Under the pieces are notes generated by a model. It saw only the letters and a list, made by a program, of their open reading frames with translations. It searched no databases and was not told the origin of the DNA. The translations under genes and the position numbers were made by a program. 64,000 nucleotides of DNA from Crotophaga sulcirostris (Eukaryota; Chordata; Aves; Cuculiformes; Crotophagidae). Below, in pieces: positions 35,530 to 47,552 of the stretch; the stretch's first letter is position 1; every line of letters starts with the position of its first letter. The stretch covers positions 872,768-936,767 of the forward strand of contig VYZB01000295.1 in NCBI GenBank assembly GCA_013397455.1, written 5' to 3'.

Positions 35530-35592
35530 AGAGAGAAGAAGAGGAGGAGGAGGAGGAAGAAGAAAAAGAGGAGGAGGAGGAGGGGGAGGCCC
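35530..35592. repeat. Purine (GAA/GGA) tract upstream of the RERG-like gene
   Basis: Nearly uninterrupted purine run of GAAGAGGAGG-type units about 90-150 bases upstream of the RERG-like start codon, grading into CpG-rich DNA. Mirror-symmetric purine tracts can adopt triplex DNA and often sit in promoters; a regulatory role here is inference. Confidence 0.75.
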
Positions 35593-35683
35593 AGCCCAGC
35601 CCGGGGCGGAGCTGGCGGCGCAGCGCCCGGCGGAGCGGGGAGCACAGCGGAGCCGCCGGTCCCGCTCTGGTCCCGGTGCCGGG
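35593..35683 (+). promoter_or_regulatory. CpG-rich 5' region of the RERG-like gene
   Basis: GC- and CpG-dense stretch directly before the ATG at 35684 that continues through exon 1, the sign of a small CpG-island promoter with 5' UTR. No TATA box seen. The transcription start is not resolvable by eye. Confidence 0.5.
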
Positions 35684-38600
35684 ATGAGCTTCCCGCGGCC
35701 GCTGCGCCGCTCCGTGAGCCTCAGCCCGGCCCGCACCCTGCGCCTCGTCGTGCTGGGGCAGAGCGCCGTGGGCAAGACAGGTAGGACGGGACCTCCTGCA
35801 TCCCTCTAGCATCCCCCCCCCGTATTCCCCCCGTATCACTCCTGCATCCCCCTTGTATCCTGCCTGCATCCCTCCAGCATCCCTCCTGTATCCCCCTGTA
35901 TCACACCTGTACCCCACAGTATTCCTCCTGCAACCCCCCTTGTATCTTCCCTGTATCCCCCTTGTATCCAGCCTGCATCCCTCCTGTATCCCCCCAGCAT
36001 CCCCGCCTGCCATCTGCCATGTATCTCCCTTGTATCCCCCCTGTATCCCCCCAAATTCCCTCTGTATCTCGCTGGTAGCCCGCCTGCATCCTGCCTGCAT
36101 CCCCCCCTGCACCCTCCCTGTGTCCTCTGTACTCCCCCTTGTATCTCCCTTGCATTCCCCCGCATCCCCCTACACCTCCCCGTGCCTCCCCGGGTCTGCT
36201 GGGCTGGGCAGCTGGCAGGGGACAGGGAATGTTTCAGCCAGGATGGAGAATGAGTTTCTCTGGGGTGGCTGTGGTGTTGCCCAGGTGGACACCAAGCCCG
36301 TGATGTTTGAGGGCACCAAGACTCCCTCCCCTCCAGTTTTAGCAGTGAGTGCTTTCCAGCTGGGGGCTCGTCCCAAAATTTCATTTCCATGCCAAAACAT
36401 CCCTGGCTGTACTGCAGGCTGCAGCTCAGGGTGGGACATTGCTGACTGTGGGAGGTCTCGGGATGCAAAGCTGAGCTTTACCGGGTGCTGGGAGCTTGCT
36501 GCTTGTCTTTAGTGAAGAGTGGAGTTTGCAGAGCCTGTGTTGCAGTGCTGGGTTTGGTTTTCCTATAGGAAAACTCCTTTTCCCTTCACTTTGCTCAGTG
36601 CTCTCCCTCTGCAGCTGCCAGGTTGGGATTTTGGGATGCCAGGCTGGGGATCTGGGATGCCGAGCCAGGAGCACCTGAACTCTCTCCTTTACCTCACTCC
36701 TGTGCAAGCATCATCCTTCCACCCCTTCCCACTTTTCCATCCCAGGCTGTGAGAACTTGAAGGTGTCCTCCACTCCGTTTCTACACAGGAACAGGATTGG
36801 GAGGTGCTGGGAAAGGTACATGTCTGTGCAGGTCTGCGTGGGTTTTGTTGCAGGGTGCAGTGATCCGGGGCTGCCGTGTACCCATGGACAGGACAATGCT
36901 GCTCCGAAAAAGCCAAAACCTTTAAATCTGCTGTAGTGGTGGCACCTCTGCCTGGCTCATGGTCACCAGCTTGGTGCCATGAAGTTGCTTTTCCACATGC
37001 AGCAACCGGTGAGCCTCTTGCCCGGCGTTAGTGAAAAATCGTTGTTTCCTTGATTCAATTAAAGGCTGCAGCTCCCAGATCTCATTAGCAGCCCAGCACT
37101 GGGGAGCTGGAGCACCCGGAGCACCGCGGGGGGGTCCACTCATGGTGTTTGGCCCCCGAGTCCCTGCAAGCAGATGGAGCTGTGAGCGATGGTTGTACAG
37201 AGCGTCCAGAGCTCCTTGGCTCACGTCCCACCCCAGCCGGAACACACGCGCTTCCCCCGCCGCCGTTAATCCCACCCAGAGCGCCTGGGAGCTTTGGGAC
37301 CTTCCTGCACGCAAGCGAGAGGCTGTTGTGCCTCCTCCAAAGGGCTGGGTTGTGCTGAGGGTCTGCAAAGTTTCCTCCAGATGGGTTTGGCCCCAGATCC
37401 CTCCTTGATGGAAATCATCATGTGGGGCTGATCCATGGGTTCCTGCAGCCTTTGTACCTTTTAGCAGCGCGTTTGCCGTCCTCTGGGCCTGGGATGGTGA
37501 CACAGACCATGGAATCAGGGCAGAAGAAGGGAATTGATCCCTGGCTCATGCAGAGCAGAGCAGGAATGTGCTAGGTACCCAGAGCAGCTGCCCAAGAGCC
37601 GCAGGCACGCGATGCTGCGTGGGCTGGCAGCTGCCCTGACACAGGACTCACCCTATCCCTGCCCTCCTGTCCTGCACATTCTGTCCTGCAAAGGGACAGC
37701 GTGTCCTCTCCCCTGCGCTGTGCCCGCGGGTTCTGCTGCCTCTGTGCTGGACAGAGTCAGGGGTGAGGAAACCTCTGAGTTCGCATCCTGGGTAACGGAC
37801 CACGAGTGTCCAGCTTGAGGGACCCATGTGAGGAAGGAGCCAAAAGCATCAGCATCATCACCCGAGCTCCTATGAGCTGGGGAGGATGGGATACAGGAGG
37901 TGAAGGGGTGCTGGTCCCCAGGGCAGGGGAGAGATGGGGCTGCCCAAGCAAGGAAGGGGTGCGATGGACAGACATCTTCAGTTCTAGGGAGGGGAAACAG
38001 GGGAGGGTTTGGTGGGTTCCACCTAAAGCCATCCCTGAGCCACCAAGCTCCTGGTCCTGGCAGGATGCAACTGGACCCCACACTGGAGCGTCACAGGGGT
38101 GAACTGGTAGCATCACCAGAGCATTGCAGTGGTGAGCTGGTGGCATCTGCCTCTTGGGAAGCAGGAGCCAGGTTGGGAGCTGAGAAGGCTGAGCTGTGTG
38201 AGGACAATTAAAATCCAGGCAGCTACAAAAGGCAAACACACACAGAGACACCCAAATCTCATCAAAACAATGATTTTTTGGGAGAAGTGTGGAAATCTTC
38301 AAGACCTGGTGATGTGAGGACCCAGATGCTGCAAGTGGGACCAGGTTTGGATGCAAACCTGTGGCTGAACCCCATCAGTAGCTGAAAGCTGTCGTCCAGG
38401 CTGTGTAAATCACCACCAGCCTGGCCAGCGCATGGGTTGTCCTCTACCTCCTGCTGTTGATGCTGGCCAGAGGAAACTTCTCTGCATAGGGAACGCGTGC
38501 CCAAGATGAATTGGTGCAAGGGATGTGCTGTGCAGCAGTGTAAACAGAGCAGCACATGGGCTCAGTGCGAGCCAGAGGGGAACCAGCCCATCCCCACACC

Positions 38601-41600
38601 TGCAGGTTAGTCAAAACATCCCAGAGTCATTCCTGGAGACCACATTGAAAATAGAATTAACTCCAAGGAGAGCCCTTTCTGAGGTCTCTTGTGCTCAGGA
38701 TGGGGCAAACAAAATTCCTTATAAGGCTGCGAGGATGAGCTGCCGGTGCTCTGCCCGCATCCTCTTCTCTCGATTGGCAGCTCCGCTTGTGTTCTTGTGC
38801 TCTGGCCAAGTTTTAATCAATTTAATTGGCTCCTCTTCTCATCCAGCACCATGCGCTCCAGCTTTGGGTGCCTGCCTAACGTGTGACACAGAATCAGGTG
38901 CTTTCTGGAAACCCAGCGTGGCTCATCTCGCTCTCCCCTGGTGATTCGGTTGCTGCTTTGAAGAGTATGGAGTGGTTTGGGTTGGTTGCCCAGAGAAGTT
39001 GTGGAGAGATGAGGAGAGGCAGTGCTGTTGCCACCGAAGAGAAAGCCCTTGCCATGTTTCATGGAGCTGTCAGCCAGGCCTCCAGCGTCAGCAGACCTCC
39101 AGCCTCGCATTACAGCGTAATTTGGGCTTCGCATCTCCCGGGCTCTGGTGCAGGGAGAGGCAGTAATTGGATAAGAGAGGTTTAATTGCCCGCGCTGCTG
39201 CGCTGAGCCTGTTCTTGCCCTGCCGTGCCCTTGCAAGGAGGAAAAAGCTGGTGGAGGGTCTAGAGGTGAAGTCATATGAGGAGCAGCTGAAGTCACTTGG
39301 TCTGTTCAGCCTGGAGAAGAGGAGAGTGGGGGGATACCTCATCTCAGTTCACTGCTTCCTCACAAGGGAAGGAGGAACAGGCACTGAGCTCTTCTCTCTG
39401 GTGACCAATGACAGGACCCGAGGGAATGGCAGGAAGATGGGTCAGGGGAGGGTCAGGTTGGACATTAGGAGAAGGTTCTTCCCCCAGAGAGTGGTGGAGC
39501 ACTGGAGCAGCTCCCCAGAGACACAGTCATGGCACCAGGCTGGACAATATTCCAGAAGCATTTGGCCCTCGGACACACCCTGTGAATGTCAGGGTTGCCC
39601 TGTGCAGGGACAGGAGCTGGACTCGATGGTCCTTGTGCGTCCTTTCCAACTCAGGCCATTCTGTGATTCTGTGAAATAATTGGGCCAAAGGACTCGATCT
39701 CGGTGTCAATGTGGTGTCGGCAGATGGAAGGGGCAGGAGTGTTTTTGTGGCAGGGGGATTCTTCATCCCCCTGCGCCCTGGAGAGCTGCTGGGAGCAGGA
39801 CTCCTTGCAAGAGTGAAACAGAGTCAATGGTTCCTGCTTTCCCCCCCATCCCTGGGCTGGGGATGTGAAGTCCCAGGTGCAGGCACGGCAGGAGGATGGT
39901 GGGTCCAGCCAGGGGGGGCTGCTCATAGAATCACAGAATCGCTTGGTTATAAAGACCTTTGAGATCATCGAGTCCAACCATCCATGTCCATCACTAAACC
40001 ATCTCTGAGCACCTCATCTGCCCAGCTTTTAAAGCCCTCCAGGGATGGTGACTCCATCACCTCCCTGAGCAGTGGTGCTTCACCACTCTTTTGGTGAAGG
40101 AATTTTTCCTGATATCCAATCTGAACATGCCCTGGTGCAACTTGAGGCCATTTCCTCTCATCCCATCACCTGTCACTGGGAGAAGAGACAAACACCCACC
40201 TCACCACAACCTCCTTTCAAGCAGTTGTAGACAGTGATGAGGTCTCCTCTCAGTCTCCTCTTCTTCAGGCTAAACAGTCCCAGGTCCCTCAGCTGCTCCC
40301 ACAACCCCTGTTCTCCAGCCCCTTCCCCAGCTCCGTTCCCTTCTCTGGACGCGCTTCAGTCCCTCAAGGTCCTTCTTGGAGTGAGGGGTCCGAAGTGAAC
40401 CCAGGGTTCAAGGTGTGTTGGTCTTTGCAGCATCTGCTTGGCTCTGGCTCCACCAGCTCCTAACGCTGCCGAGTGCATTTCCCAGGCTGGCTTTGCCACC
40501 AAGATCTGGCAATTTGCTGCTTTATTATTGTCTTCCGTGGTCATCACAGGGCAGCCCTGGCAGCGTGCAGCAGTGTCCCCGCCTGTTTGGGCACCAGTGA
40601 AAGACTTCTCCCAGCACTGCAATAGCCTGGTCCCCATGGGGTTGGGTTTGCAACATCACTGCTGAGATGTCTTCTCCTGGTGCCCAGGCCATTCCCATGA
40701 GGCTGGGGCAGGTCTTCACCCATCCCTTTGCTCCCTCAATCACCCGATGTTTCTCTGCAGTTTGATCTAACTGCGTTTGTTGTGTTTTTTTCACAGCATT
40801 GACCGTAAGGTTCATCACCAGGAGGTTCATTGGAGACTACGACCCAACCCTAGGTATGTAAAGTCTCTTTTCTTGTTACTTTCACTGCTGTCACTGGCTC
40901 AGCCTAGAGACCCTGGGGCACTCAGCTCTGCTCCCAGCAGAGCTGACTCTGTTTCCCAAAAGTCACTGTGCTCACTCACTGAGCAGGACCTCAGTGCTGG
41001 CCGGGCTGGGAGCATGAGCAGGGCATCAAAACAAACCCAGCTCTTTCTACCCTCCCACTGAACCCCTCTTTGTAGAAGCATTGCTCTGTGATCCTTTTCT
41101 GCTCCAGTGTCTTGCAAATGCTTCGGTCACTGTTGCCCTTTTCTGAAATGCTCTGGATGAGGGGATTGAGGGCACCCTCAGTCAGTTCGAGGTGACACTA
41201 AGCTGGGAAGGAGTGTTGATCTGCTTGATGTTAGAGAGGTTCTACAGATGAAACCAAACAAACTTGATCCATGGGCCAAGGCTCTGCAGAGCAACCTGAA
41301 CAAGCTGGATCCATAGGCCAAGGCCAACGGGATGAGGTTCAACAAGTCCAAGTGCCGGGTCCTGCACTTGGGACACAGCAACCCCGTGCAGCACTCCAGG
41401 CTTGGGGAAGAGTGGCTGGAAAACTGCTCAGCAGAAAAGGCCCTGGGGGTGCTGGTTGACAGGGGCTGAACAGAACCCAGCAGTGGCCCAGGTGGCCGAG
41501 AAGGCCAACAGAATCCTGGCTTGGATCTGCCATGGTGTGGCCAGCAGGAGCAGGGAAGGGATTGTCCCCCTATATGAGAGGAAATGGCCTCAAGTTGCAC

Positions 41601-43661
41601 CAGGGGAGGTTCAAATTGGACATCAGGAAAATCTTCTTCACTAAAAGGGTTCTCAGGCACTGGCAGAGGCTGCCCAGGGTGGTGGTGGAGTCTCCATCCC
41701 TGGAGGGGTTTAAAAGATGGGCAGACGGGGTTTAGCGGTGGACAGGTATGGTTGGACTCAATGATCCCAAAGGTCTTTTCCAACCAAACGATTCTATGAT
41801 CCCATGATTCTTTCCAGCGGGGTGGAAGCAGGCTGGGTGCTGCCTGGGGGTCTCTGCTGTTGGAGATGCTGGGCTTGATGCTGCAGGTGGGGCTGTCCTT
41901 CCCAGGCATGGGCAGATGGGCTGAGGACCAGTTCAGGACATGGAGTTGAAGCAGAGGCCACACAGGCTGTAGGTTGCCATGGGTGAAAATCAACTTCTCT
42001 AGCACGGCTTGCATCGAGACCACCTGGGTTGTCTTCTTGCTTCTCTCACACGTGCTTTTCTGTCTATCCTCCTCCAGAAATGATTTACAGACACATGACT
42101 GTCATCGATGGGGAGATGGTGCACTTTGAGATCCTCGATACAGCAGGACAGGTGAGCTCATGTTGGCTGACCCTTGGGCCAGGGCGATTTGCCATTGACA
42201 GCAATCCCTGCTTCTCCACCACCTTTAATCTGTCCTTTCCTTAATGTTTATCTTGGAAAAAAAGGATGTTTAGGAGAGTTTCTCTCTAACATCAATTACA
42301 GTGTGGCTTCAGCTAAATATTTCCCCATTCCTCCTACTGGTGTGTGGTCCAGCTCTGCTCCCGTGGTGGTGGAGCATCCTGATGGCACAGAGACAGCCCC
42401 AGGGAGCAGGAGGGTGCTGGGTTGAAGGAGCCACCAAGCACTGGGTTTGCAGGTGACAGAGAGCCCTGTGCTGGCTTCCCATCACCAACAGCCCTGCCTT
42501 TGCGTGCCTGCGTCACTGGCACTGACTCACCCCTTGTCCACATCAGGATGGAGCTGATTGCTGTCTCCATCCCTCATCTTGGGGTTGTTCAGCCCAGAGA
42601 AGAGAAGGCTGTGGGAGACCTTAGAGCAGCCTCCCAGTACTGAAAGGGGCTCCAGGAAAGCTGGGGAGGGGCTCCAGATCAGGGAGTGCAGGGATAGGAC
42701 GAGGGGAATCGTTTTCAGCTGCAAGAGTCCCCTCTTGATTGAGATGAGATCTTAGGGAGAATTTTTTTCTGTGAGGGTGGGGAGGCTCTGACCCAGGTTG
42801 CCCAGTGACGTGGTGGCTGCCCCATCCCTGGAGGTGTTCAAGGCCAGGTTGGATGGGGCTTGGAGCCCCCTGATCCAGTGGGAGGTGTCCCTGCCCATGG
42901 CAGGGGGTTGGAACTGGCTGGGCTTTGAGGTCCCTTCCAACCCAAACCATTCCATGATTCTGTGATTCCATGATTTTGCCCAACCCATCAAATTCCCACC
43001 CTGGGCTCCCTGTGGGGCTTTTCAAGTCTCCACTGTGTACAAGCCCATGGCCAAAGACCTTCAGGAAGATGGTGATGGGCTTCCCTGGGAGGTTTTCTAG
43101 GTTGCAACCAGCAGTGTTGGTATTTAGGAGGTGTTGGGGCTTCTGGTCTTAACACAAGTGTGCCTGCTCTGGCAGGAGGAGGATTCCCTGCAGATAGAGG
43201 AGAAGATCAAATGGGGCGATGGCTTCGCTGTGGTCTACTCGGTGACAGACCGGTGCAGCTTCGACGAGGTCATGCGGCTGTGTTTCCTCATCAACCACAT
43301 TCACTCGAGCCCCAAGCGGAGCAGTGGGAGCGAGCAGCCCCCCGTGGTCATCGTGGGCAACAAGAAGGACTTGCAGTTCGACAGGATGGTGTCCACTGAG
43401 GATGGTGAAAACCTCTCCAAAGCCTTGAAGCTTCCTTTCTACGAGATCTCCACCCGGGACAGCTATGAAGAGACAGTGGTGGTGTTCAGTGCTCTCTACC
43501 AGGAGCTCATGAGGCAGGGGCATTTCTCCCCAGGCTCCTTCAAGAGGAGGACAGTGTCAAAGCTGATGGAGAAGATCCCTAAGATGCAGGCCAGCTCCAC
43601 CTTGAGCTCAGCAGGCCGGAGCCTCAGCTTTAACTCCTTCAGGGACTACATCCCTGAGTGA
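35684..43661 (+). CDS. Ras-family small GTPase, RERG/RASL11-like, complete
   Basis: Predicted GTP-binding switch protein. Coding exons: 35684-35780, 40797-40853, 42078-42151 and 43176-43661, all with GT-AG introns, giving 237 residues. The P-loop is GQSAVGKT (25-32), followed by [16 protein letters not shown] with the switch I Thr at 50, DTAGQ (72-76, keeping the catalytic Gln), NKKD (138-141) and EIST (166-169). Ras positions Gly12 and Gly13 are Ser and Ala here. The C-terminus ends [11 protein letters not shown] without a CAAX cysteine, so prenylation is not expected, as in RERG and RASL11 proteins. The basic, Ser-rich tail ([17 protein letters not shown]) resembles that of RASL11. The core reads closest to RERG (YRH at the effector edge, [21 protein letters not shown]). 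The exact orthologue is not resolved, so no symbol is given. The AATAAA at 44709 implies about 1 kb of 3' UTR. Confidence 0.93.
35805..36185. repeat. Pyrimidine-rich minisatellite in intron 1 of the RERG-like gene
   Basis: About 380 bases of degenerate 10-15 base units of the form TGTATCCCCC / CTGCATCCC, all pyrimidine-rich on the plus strand. Because the unit has few stop codons, open frames run through it on both strands (for example 35853-36512 plus and 35836-36468 minus). These are by-products of the repeat, not genes. It begins about 25 bases after the exon 1 donor. Confidence 0.9.
36190..39235. other. RERG-like intron 1, unique part
   Basis: About 3 kb after the minisatellite with no repeat or exon I can name, apart from a 45-base scrap near 38966 that joins a CR1 tip to an internal CR1 block. 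Confidence 0.4.
39236..39676 (+). mobile_element. CR1 LINE, type C
   Basis: Plus-sense copy from GGAGGAAAAAGCTGGTGGAG to CATTCTGTGATTCTGTGA, one of the two longest type C copies here. Confidence 0.88.
39924..40418 (-). mobile_element. CR1 LINE, type B
   Basis: Minus-sense copy from TCATAGAATCACAGAATCGC to GAACCCAGGGTTCAAGGTGT, about 380 bases before RERG-like exon 2. Confidence 0.9.
40854..41169. other. Unique start of RERG-like intron 2
   Basis: About 315 bases between exon 2 and a CR1 copy. Nothing recognised. Confidence 0.4.
41170..41811 (+). mobile_element. CR1 LINE, type B, long copy
   Basis: Plus-sense copy of about 640 bases, reaching the upstream TGACACTAAGCTGGGAAGGA region and ending CTATGATCCCATGATTCT. 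A gap near 41571 removes the middle. Confidence 0.9.
42152..42574. other. Unique start of RERG-like intron 3
   Basis: No repeat or extra exon recognised between exon 3 and the next CR1. Confidence 0.4.
42575..42973 (+). mobile_element. CR1 LINE, type A, in RERG-like intron 3
   Basis: From CATCTTGGGGTTGTTCAGCC to CCATGATTCTGTGATTCCAT, about 200 bases before the last coding exon. Confidence 0.9.
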
Positions 43662-44708
43662 GCATCCTTGGTGTGGAGGCGAGAGCGACGGCCAAGCCGG
43701 GACTGAGGGACAGGTTATCCTGCTGCAAGAGCACCTGCTGGGTTGAGGAGCAGCTCGTGGGGCTGTGCTGGCTCCCAGAAGGGGAAGGTTAAGAGGTGGG
43801 GAGGGTGGGATTAGGGTCCAACAGCCTTTTAAAGCCCATAGACTTTCATGAATGGGCTTTGCGTCGGCAGGGAGGATGTTCTTTGTCCATCTTACCCCCT
43901 TTTCTCCCTCATCCTACGTGGCTGAAGTCAGTAGTGAAGGTGACTCGTGGTGGCTTCAGTTGTGTTGGGTCAACCCTTGTAGGCTTGAAAGTGTTTCAGC
44001 GGGGATCAGACCCAACACAGACACATCCCTATGGGTTTTCCTGTTCCCCTAAGAAAGCTTGCTGGGTCTGTTTTTGCCCCAAAGTGTGCACCCACAATGC
44101 TGGGGTGACCTTGAGGGTTGCGCTGGCTCCTGGGTTGTCATCAGCCATCCCTGGGGAGAATGGCTGTTGCTTCTGCTGCTCAGTGGTGCTGGGGGGTAAA
44201 ATCCCCTGTGGCTGCTCTAAACACTTCCAGCCCGGCCGGCTGCTCCGGGAGTGAGCACTGCCTACATCCACCCCTTGGTACCCCCAAACCCAGCCACCGC
44301 GTGGGTCAGTGGGTGGCGAGGGCTGTGTCCCGCTCTGCATTCACTGTGGTCCTCCCTGAAGAGCCAGGCCAGCCAGTTTGTCCATCTGCAGCCCGCCATG
44401 TCCGTCTGTCAGAGCTGGGGCTTTGTCTCCATCCTGGTTTCCCCTGGGTTTGTGAACTGGGGAGGAACAGACACTGTGTCCCCCAGCAGAACCCACCTCC
44501 AGCAGAACCCGCGTCCCACCAGTTCTGCTGGACCCCTTCTCCCTCCCGGGCTGCCCATGGGCCGGCCCCAAGGGCGTGTTCGAAAGCCAAACTGAGATCT
44601 GTTTACAGCAGAGAGTGGAAAAAAAAGCCTGTTAATCCCTGGCTTTTCTCAAACCCCATTTTTTAACATTTGAGGCTCCTTGGCGCACTCGCCTGTAAGA
44701 GAGCTGTA
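43662..44708 (+). other. 3' UTR of the RERG-like gene
   Basis: CR1-free sequence between the stop codon and the AATAAA at 44709, consistent with an exonic 3' UTR. Open frames inside it (for example 44118-44666) show no features of a protein. Confidence 0.55.
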
Positions 44709-44714
44709 AATAAA
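44709..44714 (+). terminator. Candidate polyadenylation signal of the RERG-like gene
   Basis: AATAAA 1,048 bases after the RERG-like stop codon, in unique sequence free of CR1. It is the first canonical hexamer I noticed downstream, so it is the likely end of the 3' UTR. Confidence 0.6.
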
Positions 44715-44956
44715 CCCTGGGCGGCGAAGGCAGTTGATGTTGCTTCTCCATCTCAGGCTTGAAAGCACCTCATGCTTGGTGCTTTGCTGGGGTTTCTGCC
44801 TTTGCTGAGGAGTTCCTGCCCCTTGTTTTATGCCTTCATCTCACTCAGGGCAGCCCAGCTCAGGGTGGAGGCGACTCAGGCTACAAAACTGCTGCGTACT
44901 GGAACTTCAGGCTTGGATGATGCTTCTCCATCCCAGAGAAACCGTATTTCTGGTTT

Positions 44957-45132
44957 CAGGCTGCCCACGGAAGTGGTGGCTGCCCCATTCCTGGAGGTGT
45001 TCAAGGCCAGGCTGGATGGGGCTTGGAGCCCCCTGATCCAGTGGGAGGTGTCCCTGCCCATGGCAGGGGGGTGGAACTGGATGACCTTTGAGGTTCCTTC
45101 CAACCCAAACCATTCCATGATTCTATGATTCT
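44957..45132 (+). mobile_element. CR1 LINE 3' tip, type A
   Basis: From CAGGCTGCCCACGGAAGTGG to CCATGATTCTATGATTCT. Confidence 0.88.
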
Positions 45133-45340
45133 GGAGCAGCTCCTGCCATGAAGGCCTTTGCCCTACAACACAGCTGAGTGTAGTAGGAGCAGAATCACTG
45201 GGTGTCACTTGGAAGCATGGGTGTAATGAAGATGAAACCGGGAGGTGCAAAAGATGCTCCTTGCAGGGACACCTTTCCCTGCTTATTAATCACTCCATTC
45301 CCAAAGGGGAAATAGCCATGGTCTGAGATTTTGTCTTTTT

Positions 45341-45866
45341 CATAGAATCACCTCCCACTGGATCAGGGGGCTCCAAGCCCCATCTAACCTGGCCTTGAAC
45401 ACCTCCAGGGATAGGGCAGCCACCACTTCCCTGGGCAACTTGGGCCAGGGCCTCCCCACCCTCACAGCAAAACATTTCTCCCTAAGATCTCATCTCAATC
45501 TCCCCTCTTGCAGCTCAAAACTGTTTCCCCTCATCCTATCCCTGTACTTCCTGACCAAGAGCCCCTCCCCAGCTTTCCTGGAGCCCCTTTCAGTACTGGA
45601 GGCTGCTCTAACGTCTCCCCACAGCCTTCTCTTCTCCAGGTTGAACAACCCCAACTCTCCCAGCCTGTCCTCATACATGAGGTGCTCTAGCTCTCATATC
45701 ATCTCCGTGGCCTCACTCCAAGAGCTCTATGTTCTTCCTGTGCTGAGGACTCCAGAATTGGACACAGGGCTCCAGGTGGGGTCTCACCAGAGCAGAGCAG
45801 AGGGGAAGAACCCCCTCCCTCACTCTCTGGTACCACTGCTTTGGATGCAGCCCAGGACCTGGGCTG
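45341..45866 (-). mobile_element. CR1 LINE, type A
   Basis: Minus-sense copy from CATAGAATCACCTCCCACTG, where about 80 bases of the 3' end are deleted, to CTTTGGATGCAGCCCAGGAC. Confidence 0.9.
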
Positions 45867-47121
45867 TTTCTGGGATGGACCGCCCATTGCTGTGTCAATT
45901 TGGTCAATATTTCCTTGTTGGCTTGAGCTCCAGGTTGGTTCAACACCGGCAAGGCAGAAACCCCCGCTATTCAGCATGAATTATTCAAAATGATGGATGT
46001 GAGAGGAGCAGCTTGTGAGCAGAAGGCCCTGCCAGCTGCCAGGAGCTTCATCCTCCAGTGCTCCCAGCACTGAGAATGAGCGCTCGGCACAGCAGGGGTA
46101 CTTGTCCTGAATTAACCCCAGCACTTTCTTTATGCCCAAGGAACTCAGAAACGTTTTCAGCCAGAAGCTCAGTGTGGTCACTGCTTGTGTTTCCACCTCG
46201 TGGAGGCCAGGAGGCTGCTTGACTTCGCTCACCTACTCTAATAAGCCAGAGAGCTCGTTTGTATTTGGCTCAGCTGCTTTCATGGAGGCCAGGGGGAGCT
46301 CATCAGGGTTGCTAATTGCTAATTACTGAAAGTCTTCAGTGGCTTTCCTGGGGGAGCTTCCCCTCTCAGGTACAAAGTCCTGAAGGTCCCTCTGAGAGGC
46401 CTTGGGGGCTAAAGGTGAGGATACACTGGGACAACCGCATCAATGATAAATCCTCATGGTGGTGGCTCTGCAGGGCTCAGGGAACAGAAGAGGAGAAAGA
46501 TGAAGGTCTTTGCCTTCCTTGGAGTAGAGCCTGGAGCTTTACAGGCTTGAGGAGGTGAGTTAAATCCAGATCCCTGGAGAGGAGGTGCCCAGACCCCCTT
46601 GGAGGTGGTTGGTCCTGTGGAGAAGCCTGCAGCCTTCTCCTTGCAGAGGAGGGCAATGCCACTAAAATAACATTTGAGGGGATTCATGGGGTGGGGGCTG
46701 TGGTTTGGTTTGCCTTGGGGACCTCCAAAACCTACCTTTGGGGAGGACCAGGCTTCAGGGCTGCTTAATAACCCACCCAGAAAAGAGAGACTGATGGAGC
46801 TGGGGCATCCCATGCTGGGCAAATATTGCTGTGTTGTTGGAAAATGCCACCCATCTGGGGACACACAGGTGTCCCAAAGGATGTCCTGCACCTGGGGACC
46901 ATCAGTCCTTCATGCTCTGTGTCTGGGCTGTAATGGCTCAGCTCCATGGAGAGGAGTTGAAGAGTTTGGTCTCATCATCCAAAAGGCATCTCCAGGGCAG
47001 TGATTTAATTTGGCGAGCGTCTGGGCTACAAATCTGCTCAACAGATTTCTGGGAAGCTTGGAAGAGGCAAATGAAACAGAAATGTCCTTCCCAAAACCTC
47101 CCTCGCCTGCTGGTCATAAGA
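45867..47121. other. Unique intergenic sequence
   Basis: Nothing recognised on either strand. Confidence 0.4.
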
Positions 47122-47552
47122 TTATAGAATCATGAAATGGTTTGGGCTGGAAGGGACCTTAAAAACCATCCAGTTCCAACCCCCTGCCATAGGCAGGGAC
47201 ACCTCCCACTGGATCAGGGGGCTCCAAGCCCCATCCAACCTGGCCTTGAACACCTCCAGGAATGGAACAGCCACCACTTCTCTGGGCAGCCTGGGACAGG
47301 GCCTCCCCACCCTCACAGGAAAACATTTCTCCCTAAGATCTCATCTCAATCTTCCCTCTTTCAGCTGAAAACTGTCCTCCCTTATCCTGCCCCTGCACTC
47401 CCTTATCGAGAGCCCCTCCTCAGCTTTCCTGGAGCCCCTTTCAGTACTGGAGGCTGCTCTAAGGTCTCCCCACAGCCTTCTCTTCTCCAGGCTGAACAAC
47501 CCCAACTCTCTCAGCCTGTCGTCATAGCAGAGATGCTTCAGCCCCTGGATCA
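47122..47552 (-). mobile_element. CR1 LINE, type A, left arm of an inverted pair
   Basis: Minus-sense copy from ATTATAGAATCATGAAATGG to CAGCCCCTGGATCAT, directly abutting a plus-sense copy. Confidence 0.9.

Noticed and set aside
35836..36512. Open frames on both strands at the start of RERG-like intron 1
   Set aside because: Produced by the pyrimidine minisatellite; low-complexity peptides with no conserved motif.
43796..44666. Overlapping open frames after the RERG-like stop codon
   Set aside because: They lie in the probable 3' UTR, have no motifs and overlap each other in several frames.
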